Source of the DNA: Lunularia cruciata
Taxonomy: Eukaryota; Streptophyta; Marchantiopsida; Lunulariales; Lunulariaceae
Assembly (NCBI GenBank): GCA_948567375.1
Contig: OX419755.1
Span: forward strand, 69,506,944-69,570,943
DNA length: 64,000 nt
Reading direction: 5' to 3'
How positions within the stretch are numbered: position 1 is the first letter of the stretch; each line of letters starts with the position of its first letter. Under the pieces are notes generated by a model that ran no database searches, was not told where the DNA came from, and was given only the letters and a program-made list of their open reading frames with translations. The translations under genes and the position numbers were made by a program. Below, in pieces: positions 1-12,186 of this stretch.

Positions 1-46
1 TGTGACGCCTACAAAGTTCAGCAAATGAAGTTCTGCCGGGACTTAC

Positions 47-614
47 CTGAGCATGAGATTACAAGAAGGGCTGTACCGGAAAAAGTATCGGGAAACTGTC
101 TCTCATCACCTGGTGCGTCCCCTTTCATCACCTGGATATGTGCACATAGAGGCCACGAATGATTCCTATAAACCTCCTCACTGAACGTGCACTTCCCGAT
201 CTGCATTTCTATTCATCACCCAGGTTCGTGCTATTTACAGATAATGAGGATCTTATATTATGGATCCAGCGAGAGTAAATCGCATCTGGAAACTAGACGA
301 AGGTCTAATCCTATTGCTAGAGAGGTGCGAAACAATAGCCAGTAGTGCACCTCCCAAGTATCGTCCCACCATGGCTCTGGAGAGCTGGCACCATCTGTGC
401 ACCTAAAGCCCGGTTCCTGAACATACTGCTCGCAGCACTTGATATCTATAACCTTCCCAACTAAGAAGTTCTGGAGAAGCTGTTTGTGGTGATTTTTCTC
501 AAATAAACGCGGAGAAATATCCTCAATCTCGTCCTCGCTCAGAAAACCGTCAAGAACCTTGTACCCGTCCTCATATAAAGACGAACATGAGAGTCTCCTC
601 GGCCTTACGATCAA
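47..614 (-). other. Possible minus-strand coding segments, unrecognised
   Basis: Two minus-strand open stretches (18-206 and 258-614) lie in the same frame in DNA that looks GC-richer than the rest of the window. On the minus strand a textbook 5' splice site (CAG then GTAAGT) falls at 41-49, so an exon could end at base 47. The 258-614 stretch begins MIVRPRRL and contains an acidic segment (GFLSEDEIEDISPRLFEKN). I recognise no family, and no catalytic motif or targeting signal is evident. It may be part of a host gene running leftward out of the window, or chance open frames in GC-rich DNA. The stop between the two stretches means they could only be joined by an intron, and I cannot place one with confidence. 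Confidence 0.25.
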
Positions 615-2050
615 CCCTGACCAGAAGGAGACGTAAATTCAAAGGTCGAACAGTCATCACTTTCTGTCAAACAACCGTTTTCCTGATTCTTCAGGATTTT
701 CTACGGCTGTACGCAAGATCAGGCAGAACTTGTATTTATGGAGAGAAAGCAGAATCCAGAATTGAGATAAGATCCATTGACATATTTGTATCACGGTACA
801 TTAGAGTTGGCCAAACCTGATGAACTCGTGGGTCTACGTCGTACTGCAATGCGAGAAAACTCGACGAGACGCGTGTGGCCATGTTCTCCCAGCCACCCTG
901 ACGAAAGTACTGGTCCAGCAGAAATAGGGTGCCAGGAAGCATTCATAACCACCATATCGGTCGACGGCGCTTGAGCCTAAGCTCTAGTATTTTCAGCTTC
1001 TACGCCAGTTCCCATGACATTCTTTTTGATTCGGCTGGCATATCCGACAAAAGTACTGGAAGCATAATTTGAACCATGAAAGTCAGAATGAGTCTATCTG
1101 AACGAACTAAAGAATTGAGACATCGAAGCGATATCGAGAATAAAGACACAAGACCCAGTTTGTTTACAGAAGTTGCCCATCACATCCTCCTCGTGAAGCC
1201 ACAAGTGATGAAACCCCCTTGTTGTAACCGGCGACGGCCATATGCTGACAACAAATGAGTCTCTAAAACAAAGTGAATAATATTAAGATCTTCTATAACA
1301 CATTTTCCGTAAATATATAAATCACATGTCGATATGGACTTAAGTACGTTTTAGTTGAATACGAAATGAAGTCATTATTGCTCTGTGAAAGGTTTCACTA
1401 CCATGAACAGATATCCCCGTCCCTTGAAGCCATCGGTTGAAGGGTAGTAAAATTCAGAGAATTTGTTATTCTTTCTACTGTTCACTCTTGCCTTGGGGAG
1501 CACTACCGTTGGAGTCTGTAAAATGAAAAAATTGAACGAATGAAGATGTGTTTTTCACTTCGGACACTCTTCTGAGTGCTGGAAAAGTGTCAGGAAGCAC
1601 CCAGGACTTTTAGTCTCCACAGAAAATCCGCTTTGTTACGCTGGAAGCGGAAATCAAGACAATTCTCGACAACCGCAGTAGATTAGACTTCGACGATGCT
1701 GTAGAACTACGACAATTTTCATCTTTGATAACCACTTTTACTCCAAAACAAACGACGTTGCCGGGACACTGGCTCCGTTATCTGCTACGAAATCTAATGG
1801 CTGCGTCCTGGGAAAAAAAGTGTCCTCTTGATGCTGACAAGCGACCTCGGCAGTCAATTTGGAGCTAGTACCAGAGCGTAACCCCAGCGTGACTAATTCG
1901 AAGCAGTTACGTAAATTGGAATTGAAACTGACAAATAAAACAAAGGGATGAGAAGAAAAATTTCGGAATTACCCTATGAGATATTCCTGCGGCACTACTC
2001 ACCATGCCAGCGCAACCACAATTCTCTCTTCGACGCCCGTCTGCAGCTCT
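615..2050. other. Non-coding stretch left of BET11
   Basis: Nothing recognisable apart from short open frames on both strands (for example 736-942 minus and 777-974 plus, which overlap each other). No repeats shared with the rest of the window were seen. It is probably intergenic host DNA, and its right part may belong to the BET11 upstream region. Confidence 0.4.
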
Positions 2051-2587
2051 GCTCGTGTTTGCTCGGCATTCCCATAGTTGGTAGTTACTGTACGGTATAT
2101 TAGAAATCCTCTTTTACATTTTCTGGGGAAGACGACAAAACAAAAGACTGTTCGTTACGGGAACATGCCGAGTAAGAACGTGGAAGGAACCGTGGTTCTG
2201 TACGAGGAGATAGCTTCATTGTCACTGTAAGAGCTCCCTTCCTTTTCCTTAACTAATATTATTCCTTGCAAGCAAGCAAGCACGCACGCACCCACTTCTT
2301 TCACGCTTTCTCGGTGCATTGCGCCTCTCTCTGAGATTTCTCGTTCGTTCGCGGGAAGTGCTCGTCAAATGGTTCTGGACCTTAAACACGAGTCAGCAAA
2401 GTGTGCGGGCGTCGGGGCTTTGGACGAATTGTGGCTCGAGTGGTGATTTATTGGTAGATCTGGTCCGGGGAAAGGAGGAGGACGAGGAGGGACTGGAGGT
2501 GGAATGTGCTTGTAGGAGTGAGTGACAAAGGAGTCATATAGAGGGTGTCGAAGTTGCGTACTGGTGGACAGACGGCAGCGAGTCAAT
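2050..2587 (+). promoter_or_regulatory. Probable BET11 promoter and 5' leader
   Basis: About 540 bases upstream of the BET11 start codon. It holds a TATA-like GGTATATTAG near 2093-2102, a short GCAA/GCAC microsatellite at about 2267-2292, and a CG-richer stretch at 2290-2480 of the sort seen around plant transcription starts. No in-frame upstream start joins the coding exon. Transcription start and any leader intron cannot be fixed from sequence. Confidence 0.35.
2267..2292. repeat. GCAA/GCAC microsatellite
   Basis: A short run of AAGC/GCAA units passing into GCAC units, just upstream of the BET11 leader. It is an ordinary simple repeat. Confidence 0.7.
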
Positions 2588-5199
2588 ATGAACCCTCGCC
2601 GGTACGTCATTCTTAAATCTTTGTGTGCGTTCATGATATGGATGTGCTGGATCGGGAAAGGAGGATTCGAGAAAAAAGAAACAGAGAATCGTTGTGTCGT
2701 AGAGTCTAATTTGGATATGGCTGTGCTGTTTCGCACATCGAAAATTGAACTGCCTGCCAAACGCTCGATAGGATTAGGCCAGTCTGGGCGACCTTGACCT
2801 TCTCATTCTCCAAGAATAGCAGTCTTCCGTGTGGTTAGCTGAGTCTTTTCTTGGATTGACACATGCTCTTTCAAAGTATCCATGGATTGGACGATCCAAT
2901 ATGCAGATACGATCTATCTGGAAAGAAGTCGAAGTCACGTAGGACATTAAATTGCAAGAACCAAAGATGAGACTTGGCATCTTGGCTTCAATCTGTCGCA
3001 TTCTATTGTTCTCATTCGTTGTTTCGGGTTTGGCCCTGATTTAAGGCTGCTCATTCTTAGGGCACTCGGTGACTGCTTCTATCCCTTAGTGCTACGTTTG
3101 TGCGCAGCTGGTGTCTCTCTTGCCAGTCTTCTAATGTGGGCCAATTCTCTGTTGCTGGAGTTGTCTTGTCGAAGACATGCTTCTTTTATGCTGATCCCTC
3201 TGGTTTTGAATTTGTGCTTGTGAGCTCAGATTGTTCTTGAGTGTTGCTCTGTCCCGTTATGTGGTATATCTGCTAATCTGCCTTGGCACTGAGTTTTCGA
3301 GCAGAAACTCGGTACGAGGGATACTGACACTTGCTCAGCTACTTCGGCACTGCGTGAGGCACTGATGAAGTCTCATGTGTTTTCGTGGAGGTTTACTATG
3401 GCCGCCTTCTGCTTCCCTTTGCTGTTTAGTGTCTCAGGACTCAAGCGTCCAGAGCGCTTGTTGCGAGATACTTTAGATCCTGTCCTCTTTCGCTTCGCTC
3501 TCGTTACCCTGTTACACTTCGATATGTCTCTGCAGCAGCACCATCCACTAAGCTCCCGCATGGTTCCACTCCTCCCTTCCGCAGCTAATTCCCTCCTATT
3601 ATTTTTCTCTCGCTCTTTGCCTGCTTCATGGTTCACCCTCGCGTGTCTACAGTGTTCCTACCCGACTCCAGCCTACGTTTTAATTTCATCGTTCATGCAC
3701 TGCTTACTGGTGGTCAATTACATAATGTTTTATATTTCTCGCATTCGTTTGAAAAGCTGTTATCGATTTCAAGTTGTTTACTAGTCCTTTGGATACATGT
3801 CATTCTCAATTTGTTGCAATTATGCCTTTGCTCCAGGTTACATTCGATGCATTCTACTTTATGGATTTATCACTATTCTAGCATTGTGCATAAAGTACAT
3901 CTTGGTTACCGATCATTTGTATTTCATGAATTCTGGATCACCCGTTCCCAGAACGGCTTCTGCTCTCATCTACCTATATCTGCTAATCTTATCTTTCAAA
4001 TCATTCCATATTTTTTCCCTAGTTTCCCCGAACAGGAAGTTATGACTGGTTGATACCTTCACGAGTATTGATCTACTCATTTACTTTGTATTTCCAGAGA
4101 TTACCGCAATCGCGGTTCTTTATTTGATAGTCTGGAGGAAGGTGCCCTCAGACCAGCTCCGTCCTACTCGACTAGTGAAATTGCGGAACAGGAGAATGAA
4201 CGGGGAATAGATGGTCTGCAAGACAGAGTGAGCATATTGAAGAGGGTAAGTGGAAGCCGCTGGTGGCTAGGGTTTAACCTCTGTTTATGGTAAATTGTGG
4301 AGAGTCAGCTTTAAGTTAAAGGGTAAGCTTTTACTTCTATAGTAGGAGTTTTGGTGAGAATTTGCGAGCCAGTATGATTCATCTTTAGAATATTGGGCTT
4401 GCTCTGGAGATATAGTTGACAATTTTGCTCGCTGCTTTAAAATACCGACTGTGCTGCAGTTGACATCCGATATTCATGACGAGGTGGATGGTCACAATCG
4501 CCTGCTGGAGCGCATGGTACATTTCGTCACAATCATTCTCACTGAATCAAAGCCAGAAGTGTATTGCTTGAGAGAGCTCTTTGGACCGTAAGAGGATGAA
4601 TGCTTGGTCACAATCCTAAGCAGGAGCTTATTGGATCAATTCGGCATCAATTTTTATAGTCCATGAGAAATATTCATGGTGAACTTTCTCCTTGTCAAGT
4701 ACGGTGATTGAATCAGGACAAAAAAGTGGTTGCCTTTACTCAGCACCAAGTGCTGATAGTGTAGAATTTCGAGCTCCTCGGATCATTCTGAGCTGTCATG
4801 CAAAATCAATCAAGTATCGGAAACATCATGAATCCAAGTGCAAAAGGAAATTGAAATTGCTTCCAAGACAATTTTATGCATTTTCATCTCATCAGAAGAG
4901 GGTATTTTATGCCTGGTTTCAGGAACAAGACATGGATTCTACAAGAGGAATGCTCTCAGGAACAATGGATCGCTTCACAAGGGTGAGTTTCGGGTAGGTC
5001 TTTAGGGTTCATGTCCAGTTCAGTTGGTAAGTATATCGAAATATAATATGTGGAGCCGGAGATGCCATCTCACCAAGTGCATCCCTTTCCAACTGTTTCT
5101 GCGTGGCAGGTTTTTGAAACAAAATCAGGGAGAAACATCGTCACTGTTGTCGGATCACTGGTGATTGTTTTTCTTCTTGTTTACTACCTGACAAAATAA
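2588..5199 (+). CDS. BET11: Bet1-like Qc-SNARE (BET11/BET12 type), five exons
   Basis: Encodes a 122-residue SNARE, the same length as I recall for Arabidopsis BET11. Exons: 2588-2601, 4098-4245, 4460-4516, 4923-4982, 5110-5199, all with GT...AG introns (about 1496, 214, 406 and 127 bases). The protein starts MNPRRDYRNRGSLFDSLEEG. The Qc-SNARE coiled coil covers about residues 38-98, including GLQDRVSILKRL and DMDSTRGMLSGTMDRF. A single C-terminal membrane anchor spans about 103-119, leaving only LTK beyond it. By family, Bet1 proteins act in ER-to-Golgi and intra-Golgi vesicle fusion, anchored in the membrane with the SNARE motif in the cytosol. The first coding exon is only 14 bases and splits codon 5. 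All exon joins keep frame and no disabling change is seen, so it looks functional. AATAAA overlaps the stop, and a GACAG/GTATGT donor-like site at about 5237 hints at a 3' UTR intron. This is the only clear host gene in the window. Confidence 0.93.
2602..4097 (+). other. BET11 intron 1 (long)
   Basis: A 1.5-kb intron after the fifth codon, bounded by GTACGT and TTTCCAG. It contains several open frames rich in Phe and Leu (for example 3365-3784 and 3628-4053), which reflect its T-rich pyrimidine composition rather than a gene. Long first introns in plants often hold expression-enhancing signals, but I see no specific site. Confidence 0.8.
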
Positions 5200-5239
5200 A
5201 CAGGAGTTTTCCACTGGGGTCTGTTAATATGACAGGTAT

Positions 5240-7780
5240 GTGGTTCCATACATGCAACCTAGCATGACTTATGTATTAGAATCATTCGTCCAAAGGTTCA
5301 GAACACCCCACTGTAGCTGTCGCGATGTGGATGCAGAGTTTCTTGAATTTTTATCGTTCTACTCATTCTTTAAGCCTCTTTCCCATGTTGAGAGATTGTA
5401 AGCGCTGGACTGTATCTTAAGCGAAAGGAAGCTGCGGATGATTAGGTCCCAATTTCAACTTCGAGCAATTGAGTTGTGCAAAGAACTAAATCTCTATTGT
5501 TGTGCATCTCTGTCCGGCTAAGGTGGCCACCTGAGATTTATGATTCGTCTTCTATATACGTTTGTACATGGATACGTGGTGAAGGAAATAGATTATCTTC
5601 AAGTTGACTGAACGCCATTGAGGTGTTAAAAAGGATTAAAAGGATCCCGGGTTACAAAGGACCCTTCTAGATCTCCGATTCTGCTTTACGTGGAGGGTAG
5701 CCAGTTGATGAGGTTCGTAAGGTAGGTTAGGAGACCCGTTTCCTGTCGGAAGCATATTCTAAACGGAGTTATGTCCATGTAGATGAGGTTTGTAATTAAG
5801 TTGAATTTGTACGGGGTAAGGACTGTTCTCGTGGTGGGATTGTCGTTGGCTGTGAATTATTCTTTGTGTAGATTGATGTGCAATGAAGAGAGTGATCACA
5901 ACGTTATGTAGCAATTCTCAGTAGATCTGCTTTCCCTACATGCTGTTTCTTGTCGCCAATTTCAGTCCCCGCTCAGGTAGGCTTCAAGTTTAGGCAGGTA
6001 CATGCTTGTTGATGGACTTTGACTTGAAAAGCAGCCGAAGTAGTCAAGTATAATTGGTAAACAAGATAGGATGCAGTCCAATATTTCTTTATACATTGAC
6101 TGAATCAAATGCGTGGAAGTCGTTTGAAGTAGGCTTCCAACTCAAAACACTTCATAATGCTGAGTTATTGCCAATAAACTTGTGGAAGAAGCTTATGAGC
6201 CAATGGAACGCGAAATTTTCTGATGAGTCAAATCTATGACGAGGATACATTTATTTGTGAAGCTTCTTTTGTCCTTGTGATCCGAACACTAAACATTATT
6301 ATATTAGACAGCCGTCTTATCATTATGTATTGTCTTGCTGCATTGCGTATATTGTATCGATTATTATTTCTTTCCCTTGATCTATAGCGCGGGGACCATC
6401 CTCGAACAATTTGCCCTTCGCTTTTCCTCTCGCTCTCCGATGATCTTTGGGAGGTTTTAGCCTAAAATTTATAGATTTCTAATGTACTAGGTGGGTTGAA
6501 GAGCGGGGTTTTGGCAAATAAGATACTAAACTATATTTTGACACCGTGGAAAGATCATAGTGTGGTGTGGAGTTTTGGCACTGGAAGGATTAGAGTGTGG
6601 GTCGGAAGGCAGGTCATGACAAACAAGATCTCTCCATATTTGATACTTTAGGAAATATCATAAGGGAAAATCTGTAGATTTTGAATGCGATGTATTGAAG
6701 AGTGAGCTACTTAACCCGGGGTTCTTTGGATCGAAGATGCCAAAAATTATGCACAGATAGTGATGATGTTTGAGATATAAATGCTCTTGTTGGAATTAGC
6801 ACAAATTTTTCTTTTATTCAGGTTGTGACTGTCTAGGAAGGGTGTGGAAAGAACGAACGAGAATGGTAATGTCGATATCGTCACCAAGGTGACCACTAAA
6901 TTCCAAAATCTAAGTTAGGATCCACAGATCCCCCAAGTCTATTCATATCTCATTGAGGATTTACCGGCTGATAAGAAAAATTCGCTTTTTACATTTATGA
7001 TTTTCAACTATTACAGAACATGAGCCTTAATCAACTTTGAATTCTATATTTATGATTCTCAATTATTAAAACATATATCTTAATCAACTTGGAAATGGGG
7101 GGTCTATATGCTATAACATAGGTATTAGAATTTGTTGAAATTTATCTTTAGGGATAAATTACCTTAACCTTCCTAAGAATTCTTAATAGAGAAACGTGCA
7201 ATTCTTATTTATCTTATTTGAGATCTTTGGTATTGATGGTCATAAGTTAAAAAAATTTGTTAATAGACAAATAAAATCAAGGAATAATTGAGATCTAAAG
7301 GAATAATTTGGTAGTATTTGCAAATCTCCAACAAGAATTTGGAAATGCGAAAAGAAAATCAAGTAATAATTGAGATATAAAGGAACAATTGTGGTAGCAT
7401 TTATAGGCCTCCGACAAGAATTTTGAAAGGCGAGATAATTTTGTATATGATAGATATGTCATTGGATAATATTTGATTATTGTATAAATTACTTAGCCAT
7501 GGTCAAATGAGAATAACTATCACAATGTTTGTAAACCTCCACCTAACGTAGGATATATAGTTGTGTAGATAAGATAACATTTTATAATGTTTCATATTTA
7601 TATATGAATTATTTTTAATGATCAGATAATTTTATTATTTAGAATTTATAGATATTATTGTTATTATCTTTATTTGTCTATCATTACTCTTTCCTTGCGA
7701 AGAGCCTATGGAAAGGAAAATCGTCGAACCTATCCCGGAACTTTGGCCTGCCGACAATATCAAATGAGCATCAAATTAGT
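5240..7780. other. AT-rich intergenic DNA, no gene seen
   Basis: No protein family, RNA gene or mobile element was recognised. The first few hundred bases are presumably the BET11 3' UTR and downstream region. Weak internal repetition occurs near 7250-7440, where phrases resembling AATAATTGAGAT recur about 100 bases apart. The composition becomes steadily AT-richer to the right. Confidence 0.5.
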
Positions 7781-7887
7781 ATCAGCTAATTAACAAATCC
7801 GCTTTAAAGCTCTGTCTTTCTTCATATCTACGTAAAGACAACATGTTCTAATAGATAAATTGATATATGCAAATACGTCTACATAGG

Positions 7888-8018
7888 ATAAGGAGCATAC
7901 TAGCATTATAAATAAAAAATTGGAACAAGGGTTATAATACAACATGTTATAATCTATTTTTAGTTGTATCATAACCCTTGTTCCAATTTTTGATTTATAA
8001 TGCTAGTATGCTCCTTAT
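7888..8018. repeat. Long fold-back hairpin, 56-bp arms
   Basis: Arm 7888-7943 and arm 7963-8018 are reverse complements with about two mismatches over 56 bases, separated by a 19-base AT-rich spacer. The arm begins ATAAGGAGCATACTAGCATT. The inverted similarity resumes further out (about 7850-7878 against 8125-8153), so the left side is an inverted copy of the right-hand repeat unit, joined head to head. No coding potential was found. Confidence 0.9.
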
Positions 8019-8580
8019 TCTTTCTGAAGTATAATACGTGATATATTGATTAATGATACATTTTGGACATGCTTCTTGACAAGTAATTAGTAACCTATAG
8101 TTAAAACATCATAGAAAATTTATTATTTGCATATATCAATTTATCTATTAGTAAATCATGTGAATCCTTTTCATTAAATCACCATTAGAGAGATTATATA
8201 GCAAATCAATCTCCAACTCATTTGATATCAAGTCTAAACTTGTTCAACTATCTCTTTTCGTTTGTCCATATTTGTTCCAAGTTTTTTCTCTATAATGGTA
8301 GTACACTTCATGTTCTTTCTAAAATATAACATGTGATATGATTAATGATAAAATTTGGACACAAGTTCTGATGAATAATAACCCATAATTACCCATAATT
8401 AAAAAATCATATAAAATTTGATTTTCATATATCAATTTGGTTATTTAGTAATTCATGTGAATCTTTTTATTGAATCACCATTGGAGATAGAATATAGAAA
8501 ATCAACCTCCAAGTCATTTTTTCTCAAGTTTAAACTTTTTCAACTATTTCTTTTTCTTTGTACACATCCCTTTCTCAATT
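7975..8580. repeat. Two tandem copies of a ~300-bp AT-rich unit
   Basis: Bases of about 7975-8275 and 8275-8580 align from end to end: both begin with a TTGTTCCAA phrase, run through a TTAATGATA...TTTGGACA segment and a CATATATCAATTT segment, and end with TTCAACTAT followed by TTTGT(C/A)CA. Similarity is moderate, so the duplication is old. An inverted partial third copy forms the left arm of the adjacent hairpin. Confidence 0.75.
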
Positions 8581-8639
8581 TGAGCAATCCTTTACATCCT
8601 TTACCTCTAAACTTGTTCCAATAGCTTTAGCCTTTCCAC

Positions 8640-9195
8640 TAAAATCTTTAATTGAGTACTAGGTCCTTTTTGGCTATTCTTGATCTGATTCTTTTCTCAG
8701 CAAACATCCAAATATATCAAAATTTATTCAAATATTTTCCATATCAACTTTGAACCTCAATTGGGTACATCCTATGATTACTTTGCTTTAGATGCTAAAG
8801 ATAAATTAATCAGGCAATTATACAAAAAAATAAAGATCTAAGGGTCTTAATTTAGACATTCTACTAAATTTTTGGGGATGTTGAGCATCCTCTTTGGTAT
8901 TACTGTAAAAATTGGCTCTAAAAATCATCATAAATGCATATACAAGACATCCAATTGAGGTGTTGAATTAAGAGATAGTTAGCAAGATAAAGAAATTATA
9001 CTCTTGAATTCAATAAGTAGATCTTTATATTTGGGATGAGAATGTACACACAATTGTACATAAGTAAGATTTTGTCTCCATACATATTGATTGTTATAAG
9101 TAGTCTTGAATATAATATGTCATAGAAATACAATTTTAGCAAGGTTTGTCTTTCTAGGATAGTAAAAAATATCCAATCAAGCAAATTAAAGAAGG
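8640..9195. other. AT-rich DNA, nothing recognised
   Basis: There is no repeat shared with the rest of the window and no convincing open frame. It lies between the tandem ~300-bp repeats and the inverted-repeat pair at 9195-10890. Confidence 0.4.
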
Positions 9196-10890
9196 GAACA
9201 TATTTCCATACTTATTTACTATATTTCCACACCTCCTTCCAATAACTCTGAGTCTCCTGCCAAGTTGGAGAGTTCTAAATTAGTAGACAATTCAACTACT
9301 TTTTTTCAAGTTCTAGATCCCTCCAAAATATAGCAAATAGGCCTCAATAGATACGGTACAGATCCTCCTATTTAGCCCAATGCCATGAATTGGGTTCTTT
9401 CTATATTAAGCTACATAATGAACATGTAAATAGTTCAAACTCCCAAACAAGAACAACACCATTGCAATCTAATTTATTTTTGCCAATGAGGATAAGTGAT
9501 TCCCACATGGACCCATATCATGCCAATATCACATACGCCCATGTCAAGCCAAGAGGGTAGCCAAATAAATATGCTAATAGGAGGTATGGTTGAGTAAAAT
9601 TGCATGTACATCTCGTTTTGCTAATGAGAAGGATATGCCAATTGGTAATTATGAGAAGTGTTTGATGTTGTATTGATTTCTTCATGGTGGATTGCAATTA
9701 AGAGCATGAAGGTTTGATATGAAGGGAATCAAAATTATTTGATTGTAAGGAGGCAGATCCAAAAATACATTATTAACAAAAAGGAATGCAAGTGCAAGTG
9801 GAAGCTATAAAGAAAGGCTATGCACATAACCATAGACATTTTTTATGGCAAACATATAGCTTTTGTAGTTACTAAAGTTTGGAAAGTTGGTGCAATTCTA
9901 TCATGAAGAGAAAAATAAAGGCCACATTAATGCATTTAGAATAGGAAAAGTGAAGATCCATGGATATGGAGCTAGCAAATGCAATAATACAAAAGGTTCT
10001 TCTAGCTTCATACTAGAAGGGGTGGAATTAGAAGCAAACAATTGCTTGAACATTGTTATTGGCACATATGGAAATGATAGTAACTTATTGTATATATAAT
10101 GGTAGTACTCTTTTTGTCAAAAGTGATCTTTTCCAATTGTCATGTTAACCAATACATGTTTGCTATCTACCACAATATCATCATTCATCTTTCTTGCTCC
10201 TACCATCATAGTGGACAAGTGACAGCCAAATCATAAGCTTACTTTTAGAAATGGAATGTGCATACCCATACACTACTTCAATGCTGGTCCATATGGAATT
10301 AGAAATATGGAGTCCACCTTGGGATTTTTTACATGTAGTTTCATGCATCAAACATTTCAAAATCACACTTTGTTTGTGAGATTCTCATATCAATAGTGCA
10401 ACCATCAATAAAAAGTGCAATGAGAGTCCTAGTTGGGCAAGATGCATTACCTCTCATATGTTTTCTTGTGAGTGGTGAAGCTAAAAGCTTTTGCTCGTGG
10501 AGAAGAGGCATAAGCATAATCCTTTGTTGACTTAAGCACTTGCTTCAAGGTAGATACCTCTTTCTATGGGATGCTTGGAATCCACAACCAAAATTGGAAG
10601 GGATGTGGAGTAGCAAAATAAATGAGATCCTTCATCAAGTTTGTGACTATGAGATACTTGTCATTGGCCCATTAGCCACAATTCCCATAACCCTATTGAG
10701 GCCTATTTGAGAAGTTGTTTCTCAAATTTGACAAAATGCCAAATTTGGAAGGGATCTAGAAATCAGAAAAAAAGTTGAACCATTTGCTAATTTAGAACTC
10801 TCAACTTGACTAAAGACTTAGAATTATTGGCAAGGATGTAGAAATATAGTAAATGGGCATGGAGGTATCAATTTCCTTAAGAAAAGCTAG
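9195..10890. mobile_element. Candidate DNA transposon bounded by ~200-bp inverted repeats
   Basis: Bases of about 9195-9400 match the reverse complement of about 10690-10890. Shared stretches include AAATAGGCCTCAATAG, GAGAGTTCTAAATTAG and ATTTACTATATTTC. The arms look diverged by substitutions and small gaps. The 1.3-kb interior contains a short plus frame (9887-10099) that I do not recognise. Long terminal inverted repeats are typical of Mutator-like elements, but I could not find a matching 9-base target duplication or a transposase. Alternatively these are two inverted copies of some other repeat. Confidence 0.4.
9887..10099 (+). other. Short unrecognised open frame
   Basis: A 70-codon frame inside the inverted-repeat pair, beginning MVQFYHEEKNKGHINAF. 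Composition is unremarkable and there is no signal or known motif. It could be a remnant of a transposon protein or chance. Confidence 0.15.
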
Positions 10891-12005
10891 AAATGAACAA
10901 AAGTAGCTTGCTAGGATGAGAGTTTCCTCTTTAAGTTAGATTATAATGTATTCATCAATGATCAATTTATATTCCCTTTGTAAAACATTTATCTTAATAT
11001 AAAACAATGATTTTTCTCTAAACTTTGAATTTGTAAAACTTTATGTCTATCTGTTTTGAAATTTATTTTATCTATTTTTTTCTTCAAAATTCTTTTATAA
11101 CTATCACAAAGGTGTATATATTTTTTTGTTGGAAATTTGACAATTTATGAATATTAGAGGTTAAAACCATATGTTTTCATGATTGAAAGTACATGTTCTA
11201 TTTGGTTTATATATAGGATATGTACCAAATAGAATCCTACATATCAACAATGTTATATATGATTCAATCACACTAATATCTATTTTATCTTACATTTTAC
11301 AATAATTTTTTTATAATAAATTTTGTTTGATATTTAATCTTATGGGTTTGGCTTCCAAGACTTTAGGTTGATATGTAAACCTTCACTTCTAAAACCTCTA
11401 AATATAAAGCATACATATTACAAATACAAACTTTGTATATGTAGTTAAGGTTCACTTATTTAATATCATGTTTGTCTTGATCAACATTTTATTTTCTTAT
11501 ATAAATAAATGTTAGTCAAATTGATTATGCTTGTGTATACATAATCAATATTCATAATTTAGGCTTGAACATGAGTAATAATAATAGATATAGAGTACAC
11601 ATCCAGAATTGATGATAGATTATAATTAAAATACAATATATGGTTATGTTCTACTCGTCTTTGATATCTCACATACGTAAAAATTTTTTGTAGAATTCCT
11701 AACTACACTAAAACCTAGACTTCCTTGTATCTTTCATTCTTGATAAATTATACTCAAGAAATATACTCTAGGATTGAAAAGAAAATTATTTTATGTCATC
11801 TCTTCCAAACTTGTGATTCTAGATTGGTTTTGAATCTCTTTATATCTTTTCCTTTTACTTTGCCTTAAAATTCTAAGACGTTGCCTTCTATCTTGTTTTG
11901 ACTCCTTTATGATTGAGTCTTTTTAAGAAATCTACTTGGTTAACGATCAATATACTATCTCCTACCTTATTGATTTAAAAGTTCAAGTAGCTCAAATAAA
12001 TTATA
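10890..12005. other. AT-rich DNA, nothing recognised
   Basis: No gene or known element was found. A small fold-back (TTCTATTTGGT / ACCAAATAGAA, about 11190-11240) is the only structure seen. Confidence 0.4.
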
Positions 12006-12009
12006 ATAA

Positions 12010-12175
12010 TATGGAGTTAGTAGATGGAGTTAACTGAAGCTAAATATAACTCAAAGGAGGTAAAACTAATTTATACGTACAAAATTCTAAGAACGCTTTA
12101 GAGTATCTAAGAAGCTTCTTGGTGAGAAGCTTTTAGGGGGTTTCCAATGATTGAGTAATTTGTATGCCAAGTTGA
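12010..12175 (+). mobile_element. Fragment of a family-C LTR with its polypurine tract
   Basis: This piece matches the 3' end of the old family-C element at 61600-61770: the phrase CTAAATATAACT, a purine-rich tract (AAAGGAGGTAAAA, about 12052-12064), then LTR start sequence. It retains GAAGCTTC cores (about 12111-12140) like those of the C LTR heat-shock arrays. It is an incomplete, old fossil. Confidence 0.55.
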
Positions 12176-12186
12176 TGAATAACTTA

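Noticed and set aside
3365-4053. Overlapping Phe/Leu-rich open frames of about 140 codons, looking like a membrane protein
   Set aside because: They lie wholly inside BET11 intron 1, in pyrimidine-rich sequence, and overlap each other in different frames; composition explains them.
7975-8580. CRISPR-like array
   Set aside because: There are only two long diverged tandem copies, no short constant repeats with spacers, and the DNA is plant nuclear.
10181-10840. Possible hAT-like or DUF659-type transposase on the minus strand
   Set aside because: Some phrases looked suggestive but no catalytic motif or convincing run of similarity could be found in any frame.
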